From assembly GCA_964658655.1 (NCBI GenBank), contig CAZZZL010000016.1, positions 10,444 to 74,443 on the forward strand: a stretch of 64,000 nucleotides of DNA, read 5' to 3'. This document shows positions 17,000-26,145 of this stretch, piece by piece (within the stretch, counting starts at the first letter, position 1; each line of letters starts with the position of its first letter). The position numbers were made by a program, and so were the translations under genes. Origin of the DNA: G963692885 sp964658655 (GTDB lineage Bacteria; Acidobacteriota; Terriglobia; Terriglobales; Acidobacteriaceae). The notes under the pieces are model-generated. The model worked only from the letters and a program-made list of their open reading frames with translations. It did not search any database and was not told where the DNA came from.

Positions 17000-17740
17000 T
17001 CAGGCGACACGGCGAGTGAAAAGTCCTGCCACGGTGCCGATCACTTCTACTTCCTTGCGATAGCGCCAGCGGCTTTCCTCTTTCACCTCGTACGAGAGCA
17101 TATGGGGAACGAGCTTGAGCCACTCGCCCTTCTTATCGAGTTCGCAGAAACCACAGACGTACCCGGTCCGCGTGAAGAGGAAATAGATCGGGCGATCGAA
17201 CTCGTTGGTCCAGTCTTTGCGCCCGGCTATGGTGCGCTTCTGAGTATCGATCAGCACGATCGATCCAGCCAGGACCATTGGCTCCAGTGTGCGGTCGCGA
17301 CGGCCAATGATGCCGCGCCGGTAGTGTGCAGGCAGGACACCCTGGTCGGAAGGCAGCAGCATAGTGTCTTCGGGGGGCGGATCGGTCACCAGTTTGTCCG
17401 GAACCCAGAGCTTGGCATGCTGCTCAAGCGGCCCGTCCGCGATGAGCATAGTGGCATTGGGACTCGAAGCTGATTCCAGCTGCGCAGAACTTTCGCTGGC
17501 ACCGGGGCAAAGCTGCAGCATCTGGGTCGGCGTGAGGTTGTAGATGTAAGCGAGAACAATCAGCTTGGTTGCGGACAGTCCACGATTTTCGCGCTCGACA
17601 CGGTCGATCCAACTGGCTGAAATGCGATAGGCAGGATTACCCCACTGCTGGGCAAGCAGCAGGCTGCGCTCCTCAACCTCACGAAGGGTTAGCCGCAGCC
17701 GCGAACGGGCCAGCTTGAGTTGGGTGCCGATGCTATCCAT
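17000..17740 (-). CDS. XRE-family helix-turn-helix regulator with S24/LexA-like C-terminal region
   Basis: 246 residues from the ATG at 17740, which has AAAGGAG eight bases upstream; the longer frame to 17920 lacks a site. The N-terminal helix-turn-helix (about residues 5-65) reads LKLARSRLRLTLREVEERS and SWIDRVERENRGLSATKLIV. The C-terminal half (about 125-246) has beta-rich stretches such as LAGSIVLIDTQKR, IYFLFTRTGYVCGFCEL and VEVIGTVAGL that recall S24 peptidase-type repressors. The usual Ser-Met nucleophile box is not obvious, so self-cleavage is doubtful. It may sense a ligand instead. Target genes are unknown; the membrane-protein pair converges on it. Confidence 0.75.
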   Translation of the reverse strand: MDSIGTQLKLARSRLRLTLREVEERSLLLAQQWGNPAYRISASWIDRVERENRGLSATKLIVLAYIYNLTPTQMLQLCPGASESSAQLESASSPNATMLIADGPLEQHAKLWVPDKLVTDPPPEDTMLLPSDQGVLPAHYRRGIIGRRDRTLEPMVLAGSIVLIDTQKRTIAGRKDWTNEFDRPIYFLFTRTGYVCGFCELDKKGEWLKLVPHMLSYEVKEESRWRYRKEVEVIGTVAGLFTRRVA

Positions 17741-18043
17741 CAACAGGCTCCTTTGATTCTCGCGCCATGTGAAGCTAATGATGGAAGCTTCACTATCCGA
17801 ATCACCTGGTGCAATTCGGACATGGCTATTCCGCTGCCTGGCTCGTATGACGTGGCCCGTTGAAGGCCGCCCGGCCCGACGCGAATGACACACGAGCAGG
17901 CACGACGACCTCGGATCCAAACAGGGGAGGCTTGTCTAAATTAACATTCTTTCTGCCAGGCAGGAACGATTGGACCGAGAAATCAGGAGGGCGTGTGCCG
18001 AGCAGTGCGGGCGAGTGCGCAGGGTGCGAAGGGGAAGCCAGGG
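17741..18043. other. Intergenic region
   Basis: About 300 bases holding the promoter of the XRE regulator and the end of the PI-PLC-like gene. No further gene was recognised. Confidence 0.3.
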
Positions 18044-19063
18044 TCAATCGTGTTTGCGCCTGCTTGAGCCTCCGGGCAGCGCTGGGGACCTGAGCGTCGC
18101 ACCAAGCAGTTCATACTGGTCGGAGGCGAGATAGTCTACGCCGACCGTCTGCGCAGCCTGCCAGCGCTGTTTCGCAGCGGCGAGGGAACCGAAATTGTAG
18201 GAGTGAAACCAGCCATTGCAGCTGAGCTCTTTTGTGGTCGCGCCGTCGAGAGTATAAAAGCGAATCCACAACTGGTTAGCGTGCGCGTGCTCGACAAGTG
18301 CCTGGAGTCGGGCACGATCCCGCTGCGTCCATTCGCCCGCTTTCGTCTGTCCGCCATCCTCGACAACACTCCATGGATTATTCCACCAGCGGCGATAGTT
18401 GGTGGCGTGCGCGGGTTCAAGAACTTCGGGAGCGGCGAGCGGTTGAGATTCATTCGTATGCGCCGCGCCGAAGACCAGTAGCTTCGCGCCCTCCGGCAGG
18501 TCGTCATAGAACACTTTCTGCTGGGCATCAGACTCGCCGGTCAGCACCAGAATCGGACGAACATCAAGCGGTGCGAGCGTACTGGCGCCTGATGTTTTGG
18601 GCGCACTGGTCAGCCAGTCCTTGTGTTGCCGCAGAAGGGCGAGCACGGCCTGCAGGTGCTCCGGCTCTTCTGTTTTGAAATCGAGGTTCAATGTGATGAG
18701 GGGCCATTGACTGTGGTCCTTGCTCGCAAGAGCTTTCTCGACGATGGGGCGCACGCGATCGAAAAAGTAATGCTCCATGGTGGGGGACTGGCTTGTGAAT
18801 GGAGCGCCGTGCGTCACGATAGACCATGACTTACCAGTCTTCGGATCGGTATACCAGGCGAGGTCCTGCTCGATCGCAAGAGGAGTGCCGGCGGAGAGGG
18901 CGCGGTCAATGCGGTCGTACCACCATTCGAAGTAAGGGTAGCAATTGTGGGCGTCCATTACGGTGCGTTTACCGGGCGCGGCAATGGTCGTCTGTGAAAA
19001 GGCGGCCGCACTTATCAACACACAACTGGCAACCGCAGCGGCAGTACGCACGAATTTCAGCAT
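18044..19063 (-). CDS. Secreted PI-PLC-like / glycerophosphodiesterase-like TIM-barrel protein
   Basis: 339 residues with a signal peptide ending near AFSQ. The mature part begins with MDAHNCYPY, then AIEQDLAWY, THGAP and LITLNLDFK, which match the strand-end acidic/His positions of the PLC-like phosphodiesterase superfamily (phosphatidylinositol phospholipase C and glycerophosphodiesterases). Catalytic assignment to single residues is not certain. It should act in the periplasm or outside the cell. It lies alone, upstream of (leftward from) a TonB receptor in the same orientation but with a 250-bp gap. The start has only a weak AGGA-type site. Confidence 0.65.
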   Translation of the reverse strand: MLKFVRTAAAVASCVLISAAAFSQTTIAAPGKRTVMDAHNCYPYFEWWYDRIDRALSAGTPLAIEQDLAWYTDPKTGKSWSIVTHGAPFTSQSPTMEHYFFDRVRPIVEKALASKDHSQWPLITLNLDFKTEEPEHLQAVLALLRQHKDWLTSAPKTSGASTLAPLDVRPILVLTGESDAQQKVFYDDLPEGAKLLVFGAAHTNESQPLAAPEVLEPAHATNYRRWWNNPWSVVEDGGQTKAGEWTQRDRARLQALVEHAHANQLWIRFYTLDGATTKELSCNGWFHSYNFGSLAAAKQRWQAAQTVGVDYLASDQYELLGATLRSPALPGGSSRRKHD

Positions 19064-19238
19064 GGCTCATTCTTCCTATCGTTGAGATAAGTGGTCTGCA
19101 TTTCATGACAAAGGAGTCGGCGGTGTTCACTCCGTTTGAACGGACCCGATAAGGCTCTTGTATAGCAGCATCGCGGCATCTTACTGCAGGACTGCTGATT
19201 ACTGCGAGGAACCTGAAGCAAAGTCAGTGATAAGCGGC

Positions 19239-19266
19239 GGGAGATGAGGTCTTCACCTTATCTCCC
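19239..19266 (-). terminator. Stem-loop downstream of TonB receptor gene
   Basis: GGGAGATGAGGT and ACCTTATCTCCC can form a 12-bp stem (one G-U pair or mismatch) around a four-base loop, about 50 bases beyond the stop of the receptor at 19314. There is no clear T-tract on the minus strand, so termination efficiency is uncertain. Confidence 0.45.
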
Positions 19267-19313
19267 GAGCTGAGTTGGTTGGGGTCGCCTTCTGAATGTA
19301 AGTCTGCCGTTCT

Positions 19314-22300
19314 TCAGAAGGACAGGCGCAGGGCAAACTGCATTACCCTGGGGTCTCCTGAAAGCGTGGTGATTGATCCTGCTGCCGAGCTGCTGAAGTT
19401 GCCGCTGGGCTGGCCGAATTCCGGCGTATTTGTGACGTTGAAGACCTCCCAGCGAAACTCCAGGTTGGCCACTTCACCGAAGGGAAATTCGCGCAACAGG
19501 GAAGCGTCGAAGACGTTCGTGCGAGGTCCGCGAATTGTGTTTCGGCCGCTGTCGCCGATCTGCCCGGAAGCCGGAAGAGCATACGCGTCTGTCCCATTTG
19601 GAGCGAGTTTCTGACAGCCTTTGTTCGCTCCGACAAAGAACCAGCAGGTAGGATCCTTCACCAGGTGCGGCTTGCCGACGACGAAGGGAACCGCGGTCGC
19701 ATAACCATACGGGTCGAGTGAATCCGTCAGCGTGCCACCGGCATTCACGGTAAATGGGTGGCCGCTGTAATAGGTGTAGACGCCGGAGGTGCGGAAGCCG
19801 CCGAAGATCCACGAGAGCGGACCGCCGGTCAGCATCTTCTGGCCGTGTCCAAACGGCAAATCATATACATAGTTGACGGAGACGCGATGTGGAATATCGA
19901 AATCACTCAGCCCATACCAGGCTGAATAGTTGCGACCATTGGGTGCGTCACCCGAGTTGGATTCAAGCTCTTCCGGCGCATTGTCCAGACTGCGCGAGTA
20001 AGTATAGGCCGCTCGGAAACTAAGGCCGTTGTTGAAGCGGTGATTGAGGCTTGCCTGTAGTCCGTTGTAGTTTCCATAGCCAATGGCATTTGTATATTCA
20101 ATCAGCCCGAAGTTGTTATAAGGCTTCACCGCGGCAGGCTTGCCATTCGCGCCGACGGCTGTCACAACCCGGTTGTTTTGGATCAGCGGCTGATTGTAAT
20201 TCGACAATACATCGAGGTGCGTTGACTTGGTCCCGACATAGTCGACTTCTGCGGTCCAGTCATTGGCAAATGCGCGCTGCACACCCAGGCTCCACTGCTG
20301 CACGCTTGGCGTGGGATCGTGCGGATTCATGGCACGGATATGGAACGATGTAAGGTTGTTCAGATTAATCGTACCGGGATCGAGGAAGTTTGCCGGGAAG
20401 CCTACCTCGGGCGTGATCACTGGAGCAGTGTTGCTGGCCTGCGTTTTGTTGATCAGGAAGGGCGGGTTCAGCGCGAGTTGGTCTTCGCTCCCATAGCGTT
20501 CAAACAGCGTGTAATAGAGACCATAGCCGGCGCGCACAACTGTCTTTTGATCGGGCGAGTAGGAGATCCCGAGGCGCGGCCCGAAGTTAGTCGTGTTGGT
20601 CTGCACCAGGGCCCGTTTCGATAGGGAGCCGGAGCCGCCGAAGGTAAGTGACCCTGTCCCGGCGGGATTGAAATTCGCTACATTGTTCGCACCCTCGAGC
20701 GCAGGCGTTGCAAAGTCATACCGCAGGCCGAGGTTCATCGTGAGCTTGGGCGTGACCTTCCAATCATCCTGCGCGAAGCCGGAGGCCATCCACAGGCGCT
20801 GATCAACAAACAACACATTGGTCAGCTGGTCGCTTTGTGTCTGGCCGAGCAATCCATCGGCATAGGGGAATCCGGTGAAGACGCCGGTGAACGTGAGATC
20901 GCCACGCGTGCCGGGCTCATCCTGAAAGATATTCCGCATCGGCGCATACACGCTGCCACCGAGTTTCAGTGTATTTCTTCCCAAGATGATCGATACGGTG
21001 TCGTTGTATTGAAGCAACTGAGGGATTTGCTTCTTTGGGAGATAGTCGGCTGATCCGAGAAACGAGTAGTTCGTGAATGTTGTGAGCGGTACACCACCGC
21101 CAATGCCGGCGCTGCTTGGAATTCCCGGAATGAAGTCGCTTGCTGTCTGCGGCAGGTTGAATGGCTGCTGTACCGCGTAACTATAGTTACGAACAAACCC
21201 CATCCGGAAATCATTCACCAGGTCGGCACGGAAAATATGCGTCCATCCCAGTACAAAGCTATGAGACTTTAACTGCTGGTTACCCCAGGCCGATGTTGAT
21301 GTGCCGTCTGCTAGGCCGCCGAAGTAGCCGGGAATCTGCCGGGTGCGATTGGAGTAGTTATAACGGCCGAAAATAATGTTCGACGAAGTCGGAGTCCAGT
21401 CGATGCGTGCGTCGTAGCTGTCGTTGCTGTCAGTCAACAAGGCATTGCGCTGATAGTTATTCAGTTCAGGAATCAAACCGCCGGATCTGACGTTTGGTTC
21501 AGGAAAAAGAGCTATCAACTTCGCGACAGCAGTATCAATTCGATTGGCGGGAATCTGATTATTGAAGAACGGCAGGCCCGTAAGAGGATCAGTGATGGTC
21601 GGATACTTCACCCCTACACGCTCGCCGGTCGCAGCGCTGAAATCGCCAATGCGCTCGTTATCGAGCGGCACACTTGAAATGCGTGATACGCCCTGCTTGA
21701 TGCGTGTGCCTTCATAGTTGAAGAAGTAGAACAGCTTGTCTGTCTTGATGGGACCCCCAAGACTGCCGCCAAACTGATTCTGATTATTCTCAGGTTTGCG
21801 GAGCTTCTGGCGATTAGAGAAGAAGTCATTCGCGTCGAAGTAGTTATTTCTCAGATATTCGAACGCCAGGCCATGCATCTTGTTACCACCGCTCTTTGTG
21901 TTGACAGAGACAACAGCACCAGGGCTTCGGCCATATTCTGCAGAGTAGGGATTCGTAATGACGTTGAATTCCTGAATTACATCGACAGAAGGATGTGAAG
22001 CTTCAGAGCTCAACTCCTGCACATTTTCGGAGAAGGTATTGTTGTCGATGCCATCAAGCAGAAAGTTGTTCTGAAGTGAATGAATGCCATTCACGTTGAA
22101 ATCGCCGGTTCGTCCGGCGGATGTGTTGCCACTCTGCTGTGTGTAGCGGCTGATTTGCACACCGGGTACAGTGCGCAGTAGATCATCCCAATTGCGCAGA
22201 TAGAGCGGAGTCTGCTCGATGGTCTGTGCGCTGACGACGGTGCCGATGGATGCATCATCCGGGGACAAGGTGCTGTCGGTGCTCTTCACTTCGACTGTCT

Positions 22301-22691
22301 GCTGTGCTGTCCCGACGGGTAGGGTCACATCGCGGCGGCCCTTTTCTCCGACGCTCAGTTCCACGTCTTCATTCACTACCTCGAACCCTGGCGCATTCAC
22401 CGCGATGCTGTAGTGGCCTATGGGCAGATTCTGCAGCGAGAAGGAACCACTGCTATCCGTATCGATATCTCTTGCATAACCGCTCGCTGCATTTTGTACA
22501 TGGACATGCGCCTTCTGCACAGCGGATCCGGATGGATCTGTAATGATGCCGGAAAGATTTGCTGTGTTGATCTGTGCCGAGGCAGTGAGTGAAGTAAGTG
22601 AGAAAACGGCGGCGAGCAGATAGCTGGTACCAGATCTAGACTGACGCTTGCTAGAACTGGAACAGGCAACGGCGAGGCTGGCTGGGGGCAC
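19314..22691 (-). CDS. TonB-dependent receptor, Oar-like, with CarboxypepD_reg domain
   Basis: 1125 residues from a GTG at 22691, which has AGGAG five to six bases upstream. A signal peptide ends at SAQ (about residue 40). Residues about 42-125 form the carboxypeptidase-regulatory-like domain (LSGIITDPSGSAVQKAHVHV). The plug (VVSAQTIEQTPLYLRNWDDL, DGIDNNTFSEN, SAEYGRSPGAVVSVNTKSGG) is followed by the barrel, which ends in FALRLSF. This is a large outer-membrane transporter of the acidobacterial Oar type with no SusD neighbour. Its substrate is unknown. It is paralogous to the receptors at 5214-8453 and 26146-29862; of these it keeps the most classical plug wording. Confidence 0.88.
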   Translation of the reverse strand: MPPASLAVACSSSSKRQSRSGTSYLLAAVFSLTSLTASAQINTANLSGIITDPSGSAVQKAHVHVQNAASGYARDIDTDSSGSFSLQNLPIGHYSIAVNAPGFEVVNEDVELSVGEKGRRDVTLPVGTAQQTVEVKSTDSTLSPDDASIGTVVSAQTIEQTPLYLRNWDDLLRTVPGVQISRYTQQSGNTSAGRTGDFNVNGIHSLQNNFLLDGIDNNTFSENVQELSSEASHPSVDVIQEFNVITNPYSAEYGRSPGAVVSVNTKSGGNKMHGLAFEYLRNNYFDANDFFSNRQKLRKPENNQNQFGGSLGGPIKTDKLFYFFNYEGTRIKQGVSRISSVPLDNERIGDFSAATGERVGVKYPTITDPLTGLPFFNNQIPANRIDTAVAKLIALFPEPNVRSGGLIPELNNYQRNALLTDSNDSYDARIDWTPTSSNIIFGRYNYSNRTRQIPGYFGGLADGTSTSAWGNQQLKSHSFVLGWTHIFRADLVNDFRMGFVRNYSYAVQQPFNLPQTASDFIPGIPSSAGIGGGVPLTTFTNYSFLGSADYLPKKQIPQLLQYNDTVSIILGRNTLKLGGSVYAPMRNIFQDEPGTRGDLTFTGVFTGFPYADGLLGQTQSDQLTNVLFVDQRLWMASGFAQDDWKVTPKLTMNLGLRYDFATPALEGANNVANFNPAGTGSLTFGGSGSLSKRALVQTNTTNFGPRLGISYSPDQKTVVRAGYGLYYTLFERYGSEDQLALNPPFLINKTQASNTAPVITPEVGFPANFLDPGTINLNNLTSFHIRAMNPHDPTPSVQQWSLGVQRAFANDWTAEVDYVGTKSTHLDVLSNYNQPLIQNNRVVTAVGANGKPAAVKPYNNFGLIEYTNAIGYGNYNGLQASLNHRFNNGLSFRAAYTYSRSLDNAPEELESNSGDAPNGRNYSAWYGLSDFDIPHRVSVNYVYDLPFGHGQKMLTGGPLSWIFGGFRTSGVYTYYSGHPFTVNAGGTLTDSLDPYGYATAVPFVVGKPHLVKDPTCWFFVGANKGCQKLAPNGTDAYALPASGQIGDSGRNTIRGPRTNVFDASLLREFPFGEVANLEFRWEVFNVTNTPEFGQPSGNFSSSAAGSITTLSGDPRVMQFALRLSF

Positions 22692-23062
22692 GGAAGCTCC
22701 TGGGATTGTCGGTTTGTTTCCAACTACAGGCTGGCTCAGCAGCGCAGAAGGATCAAGGATCGATGCATGCGCGTCGGAGGGAAATCGGGCCAGGGAATCG
22801 CGAAGTTATTTAAATGGTTAGGCTTACAGTCACCATGAAAGTTTGATGAACGGCAGGGAAGTCACTGACAATATGGCTGAAGTTTGAGGGAAAATTCAAG
22901 TTAGACGGAACGCGAGCGGAGCGCAAAGAAGCAGTCCTTACGTAACCATGATTGCTCAACAGGGCAGTACCTCAGCCACGAAAGATGCATCACAATATCT
23001 GTCACAGAAGTAAGTCGTCAGTAAAAGTTGAGATAGATCGCACTTCGCGGAGGAGGTCGACC
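22692..23062. other. Intergenic region between divergent genes
   Basis: About 370 bases holding the leftward receptor promoter and the start region of the small Cys/His protein. No RNA gene was recognised. Confidence 0.3.
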
Positions 23063-23320
23063 ATGAGACCTGTGCAGCAACTGTACTACGCGAACGGACA
23101 ACTCCATTGCCCGATCCACGGCAACAGATATATTCGATTCATGAGCAGTGATGCCGCATTTCCCGCCCTCATGCAAAGGGTCAACTGGTGTTGTACAGCA
23201 ATGCTTCCGGATGGTAGTCATTGCATGCATAGCGCGGCGTGGGACTGCATTGCTGACATCGGGGATCCGGATGTGGAGCAGCTAGCGATCGCTCATCGGC
23301 GACACAACTTTCACCCCTAG
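23063..23320 (+). CDS. Small Cys/His-rich protein of unknown function
   Basis: 85 residues from the ATG at 23063, which has GGAGGAGG seven bases upstream; the open frame extends further 5' but without a site. Potential metal ligands are CPIHG near residue 16, WCC near 40, and HCMHSAAWDC near 52-61. The spacing suggests a small zinc-binding fold, but no known finger pattern fits exactly. It has no signal peptide or membrane segment. I do not recognise the family and the neighbours give no clue. Confidence 0.6.
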   Translation: MRPVQQLYYANGQLHCPIHGNRYIRFMSSDAAFPALMQRVNWCCTAMLPDGSHCMHSAAWDCIADIGDPDVEQLAIAHRRHNFHP

Positions 23321-23415
23321 ATCGACGGGCACCGTTGATATAGCCGATGGTGAAGCTTGAAGTAGTCTGGGGCTATAGCACTAAACTGAAATCCCCTCAG
23401 AGTCCGGGTGCGTCC

Positions 23416-24603
23416 TCAACCCAGCACCTTCACGAATCCTTCGCTGGTACTAGCGGAAGCGGCGCGGCGTCCGGAGCCGTGAGGCCCATAGCTTAGAAGG
23501 TGTTTAGCCTTCTGGCCCGGCAATTCAATCAAAGCGTGAGCCAGGACGGCGAGGAGCAGGGTAAGGGCGAAGGCTAGCGTGGTGCTCAGTATGTTTGCAA
23601 GGTAAGTTCCGCAGAATGGCGACCAGCGAGGTGCAAGCGTATGAAGAAAGTAGTCGCAGTAGAGATAGTGGAAGACGTATAGGCCATAGCTGAGACTGCC
23701 CAGTTTGCAGATCCAGGCCTTACTGCAAATCCTGCTCAGCCAGGTTTCTTCGCGAAGTAAGAGTACAAGCAAAGCGGTAGAGATGAAGTTTGCCAGCGGC
23801 GTCATCCACACGATGGTTGCATAATCCTCTGGCTTGGTGTGTCCAACGACGATCGCCTGAAAGAAGAGAATTCCAAGCCCACCAATGACTGTCGCTATCG
23901 CCGCCTGCTTAACCCAGCGAGGGATGCCTTCGTTTCCTGTTGATAGCGCAACGACAGCGCCGCAGATGATGCCATCGACCCGCGTGAACGTTGAAGAATA
24001 CGCGAGTTGCAGGGAGATATTAAATGATTCGAGTAGTGGCCACGCCACCCGTATTGCGAAGCAGCCGATCAGGATTGCGTAGCAGCATTTCAAGAGCTGG
24101 CGGCGGCTTGCGCATAGCCAGACGATGATTGGCCAAACCAGATAGAAATGCTCTTCCACGGCAAGCGACCAGAAATGTGCCACGTTAATGTGACCACCGA
24201 TGAGATATAAGTCGGTGTGCCGGGCAAAGTTCTGCAGATACAAAAAGAAACCAAGGCTCCGTGGATTAAAAGTCCAGTGTCTGACCGCGGCCAGGGCCAT
24301 GCAGATGCCAATCGTCAGGTAGTAGAGCGGGAATACTCTCAACGCCCGCCTGCCATAGAACACTTTAAAGTAGCCCCTGCGGTCCTTGCTGTTGCACAGA
24401 ATCTGCGTAATCAGGTAGCCGGACAGGGCGAAGAACAGGGGAACAACGAGCCATCCTGTGCTTAAAAGAAGGAACCAAGGATATTGCCAGAGGTGGACGG
24501 GCCTGGAGGCAGATGCTTGGTAATGAACGAGAAAGACGATAATGAATGCGTAGCCACGAACGCCCTCGAGCGCTGGCAGGAAACGAGTAGACGACCTCTC
24601 CAT
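23416..24603 (-). CDS. Acyltransferase 3 family membrane protein (OafA/YrhL-like)
   Basis: 395 residues from the ATG at 24603 with AAAGGTG upstream; the frame extends to 24651 without a better site. About ten hydrophobic helices are seen. Family landmarks are ALEGVRGYAFIIVFLVHY at the start (the conserved His), FFALSGYLIT, YGRRALRVFPLYYL, and HFWSLAVEEHFYLVWP. Members transfer acetyl or other acyl groups to exported sugars, lipids or antibiotics at the inner membrane. The acceptor here is unknown, and no polysaccharide genes are adjacent. Confidence 0.88.
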   Translation of the reverse strand: MERSSTRFLPALEGVRGYAFIIVFLVHYQASASRPVHLWQYPWFLLLSTGWLVVPLFFALSGYLITQILCNSKDRRGYFKVFYGRRALRVFPLYYLTIGICMALAAVRHWTFNPRSLGFFLYLQNFARHTDLYLIGGHINVAHFWSLAVEEHFYLVWPIIVWLCASRRQLLKCCYAILIGCFAIRVAWPLLESFNISLQLAYSSTFTRVDGIICGAVVALSTGNEGIPRWVKQAAIATVIGGLGILFFQAIVVGHTKPEDYATIVWMTPLANFISTALLVLLLREETWLSRICSKAWICKLGSLSYGLYVFHYLYCDYFLHTLAPRWSPFCGTYLANILSTTLAFALTLLLAVLAHALIELPGQKAKHLLSYGPHGSGRRAASASTSEGFVKVLG

Positions 24604-25322
24604 TTGAGGACACCTTTCTGCTGCCACCGTTACCCGTTGCGCGCGTATCACAGGGGTTTAGAGCGGTCTAAAAATCAATGAATATCGGGTCAGGCAGTAG
24701 GCAAATGTCACAGTAAGCCAGACAGTTATGTATGTAACAGTAAAAATGGCGCAATGGATGTCTCAATGCCGCTTTAGTTGCATAATCCTGATTTGTTATT
24801 GGGACTGAAAATGCGGTGTTTTATGAACGTTGCAGTTGATCATCGGCAACAGGCGTTGCTTGCGTCCGTTCCCTAGCCGGGCGGCTTGTTTAAGGCGCCG
24901 GGGAATCGTTGTCCAGACATTAAAGGTAAGTGCCGGTGTTTCTGACGCTTACGGACCGGCAGGTTGAGAGTGCCTGTTCCTGGCATGTTAGCGGCGCATA
25001 CACGGCAGTCCCATTGAATCAGGGCTTGTGACGTAAAAGATGTATAGAAGTTGGTGTCGAGAGGGTGCAAGATTTTAATCAAGCTAGATGCCACGCGGAG
25101 AGGCCGGTATTGGGCATCCTGTAATCAGCCGGTCTCCCACCATCTGTTGATCCAATTCCCTCGCCGTCGACGAGGATCCTGATTGTAATCGGATGTTCCG
25201 AGGCAGCTGTGACCCGGGTGCTAGGTCCTGATTTCAAGACAGTCGAATGCCGCGCGGCGGACAATGGCCAACGATCTGGATACAGGCAAAGTCAAGATGG
25301 CGCAGCCTTTTGAGAATTCCGA
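24604..25322. other. Long intergenic region without recognisable gene
   Basis: About 720 bases. ORFs at 24873-25094 and 25079-25264 (minus) have no ribosome binding site, no motif and odd composition. No strong hairpin, RNA gene or repeat was found. Confidence 0.4.
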
Positions 25323-25892
25323 CTAGCGAGCAGTGATGGCAGATTCAATGGCCGTAGATACCTGCGGAGAATCTGGCGTTGCGGCAGGCTCAAATCTGGC
25401 CACCGGCTTCCCGGACTTATCGAACAGAAACTTGGTGAAGTTCCACTGGATCTCCCCGCCAATTTGCGGGTTCAGCGACTTGTCTGTGAGAAACGCGTAA
25501 AGCGGGGTCTGGTCCGGGCCAGCCACGGATACCTTCGACATCATCGGAAACGAAACGTTGTAGCGATTGCTGCAGAACTTTTTGATCTCTGCGTTGGTGC
25601 CGGGTTCCTGGCTCGCGAAATTATTGGCAGGGATGCCGACGATGACCAATCCGCGGCCCTCGTATTTCTTGTAGAGAGATTCCAGGCCGGCGTACTGAGG
25701 AGTGTAGCCGCACTTGCTGGCGACGTTTACCAGCATCAGCACCTTGCCCTGGTATTGGCTCAGTCGGACGGGGTGGCCATCAATATTGTCCAATGTAAAG
25801 CTGTAGACGCTTTTCTTTGGAGCCGCGGCAAAACAAATTGCAGCGATGACCAGGACAAACAGGACGGCAATCTTCCGCAAGGCACACCTCAC
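25323..25892 (-). CDS. Glutathione peroxidase-family protein, exported
   Basis: 189 residues from a GTG at 25892 with GGGGAG upstream; an upstream ATG at 25988 would add an unlikely 32 residues. A signal peptide (VLFVLVIAAICFAAA) suggests export to the periplasm. The redox core is visible: peroxidatic Cys in VNVASKCGYTPQY, the Gln region NNFASQEPG (NQFGxQEPG in most relatives), and the Trp motif IQWNFTKFL. These enzymes reduce peroxides, usually with thioredoxin in bacteria. The Gln/Gly of the second motif is partly changed. It stands alone, divergent from a TonB receptor. Confidence 0.9.
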   Translation of the reverse strand: MRCALRKIAVLFVLVIAAICFAAAPKKSVYSFTLDNIDGHPVRLSQYQGKVLMLVNVASKCGYTPQYAGLESLYKKYEGRGLVIVGIPANNFASQEPGTNAEIKKFCSNRYNVSFPMMSKVSVAGPDQTPLYAFLTDKSLNPQIGGEIQWNFTKFLFDKSGKPVARFEPAATPDSPQVSTAIESAITAR

Positions 25893-26145
25893 ATGTGCTC
25901 CCCAATATACGCTTACCAGCTCGCTGCGATGGAAGCTGATTTCGACATGAAGGAAATTGCCGGCTATCCAGTTTTGGAGAACGGCCATAGTGCTTTGATG
26001 AAATGATGCTTGACAATCTCGGACAGCTTTGGCTATGTTCGGGGCGCCAGCCTGGTAACGATATCAGCGGCGCCCATGAAAGGGACCGTTGGCAGGCAGA
26101 TGGCCCTAAGTGATTCGATTTTGTGGCACTTCCACGGAGGCAAAG

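Noticed and set aside
19290..19320. CCTTCTGAA / TTCAGAAGG inverted repeat at the receptor stop codon
   Set aside because: Loop is long and no T-tract follows; the stem at 19239-19266 is the better terminator candidate.
24873..25264. Two minus-strand frames of 61-73 codons
   Set aside because: No ribosome binding site, no motif, mutually overlapping; treated as non-coding.
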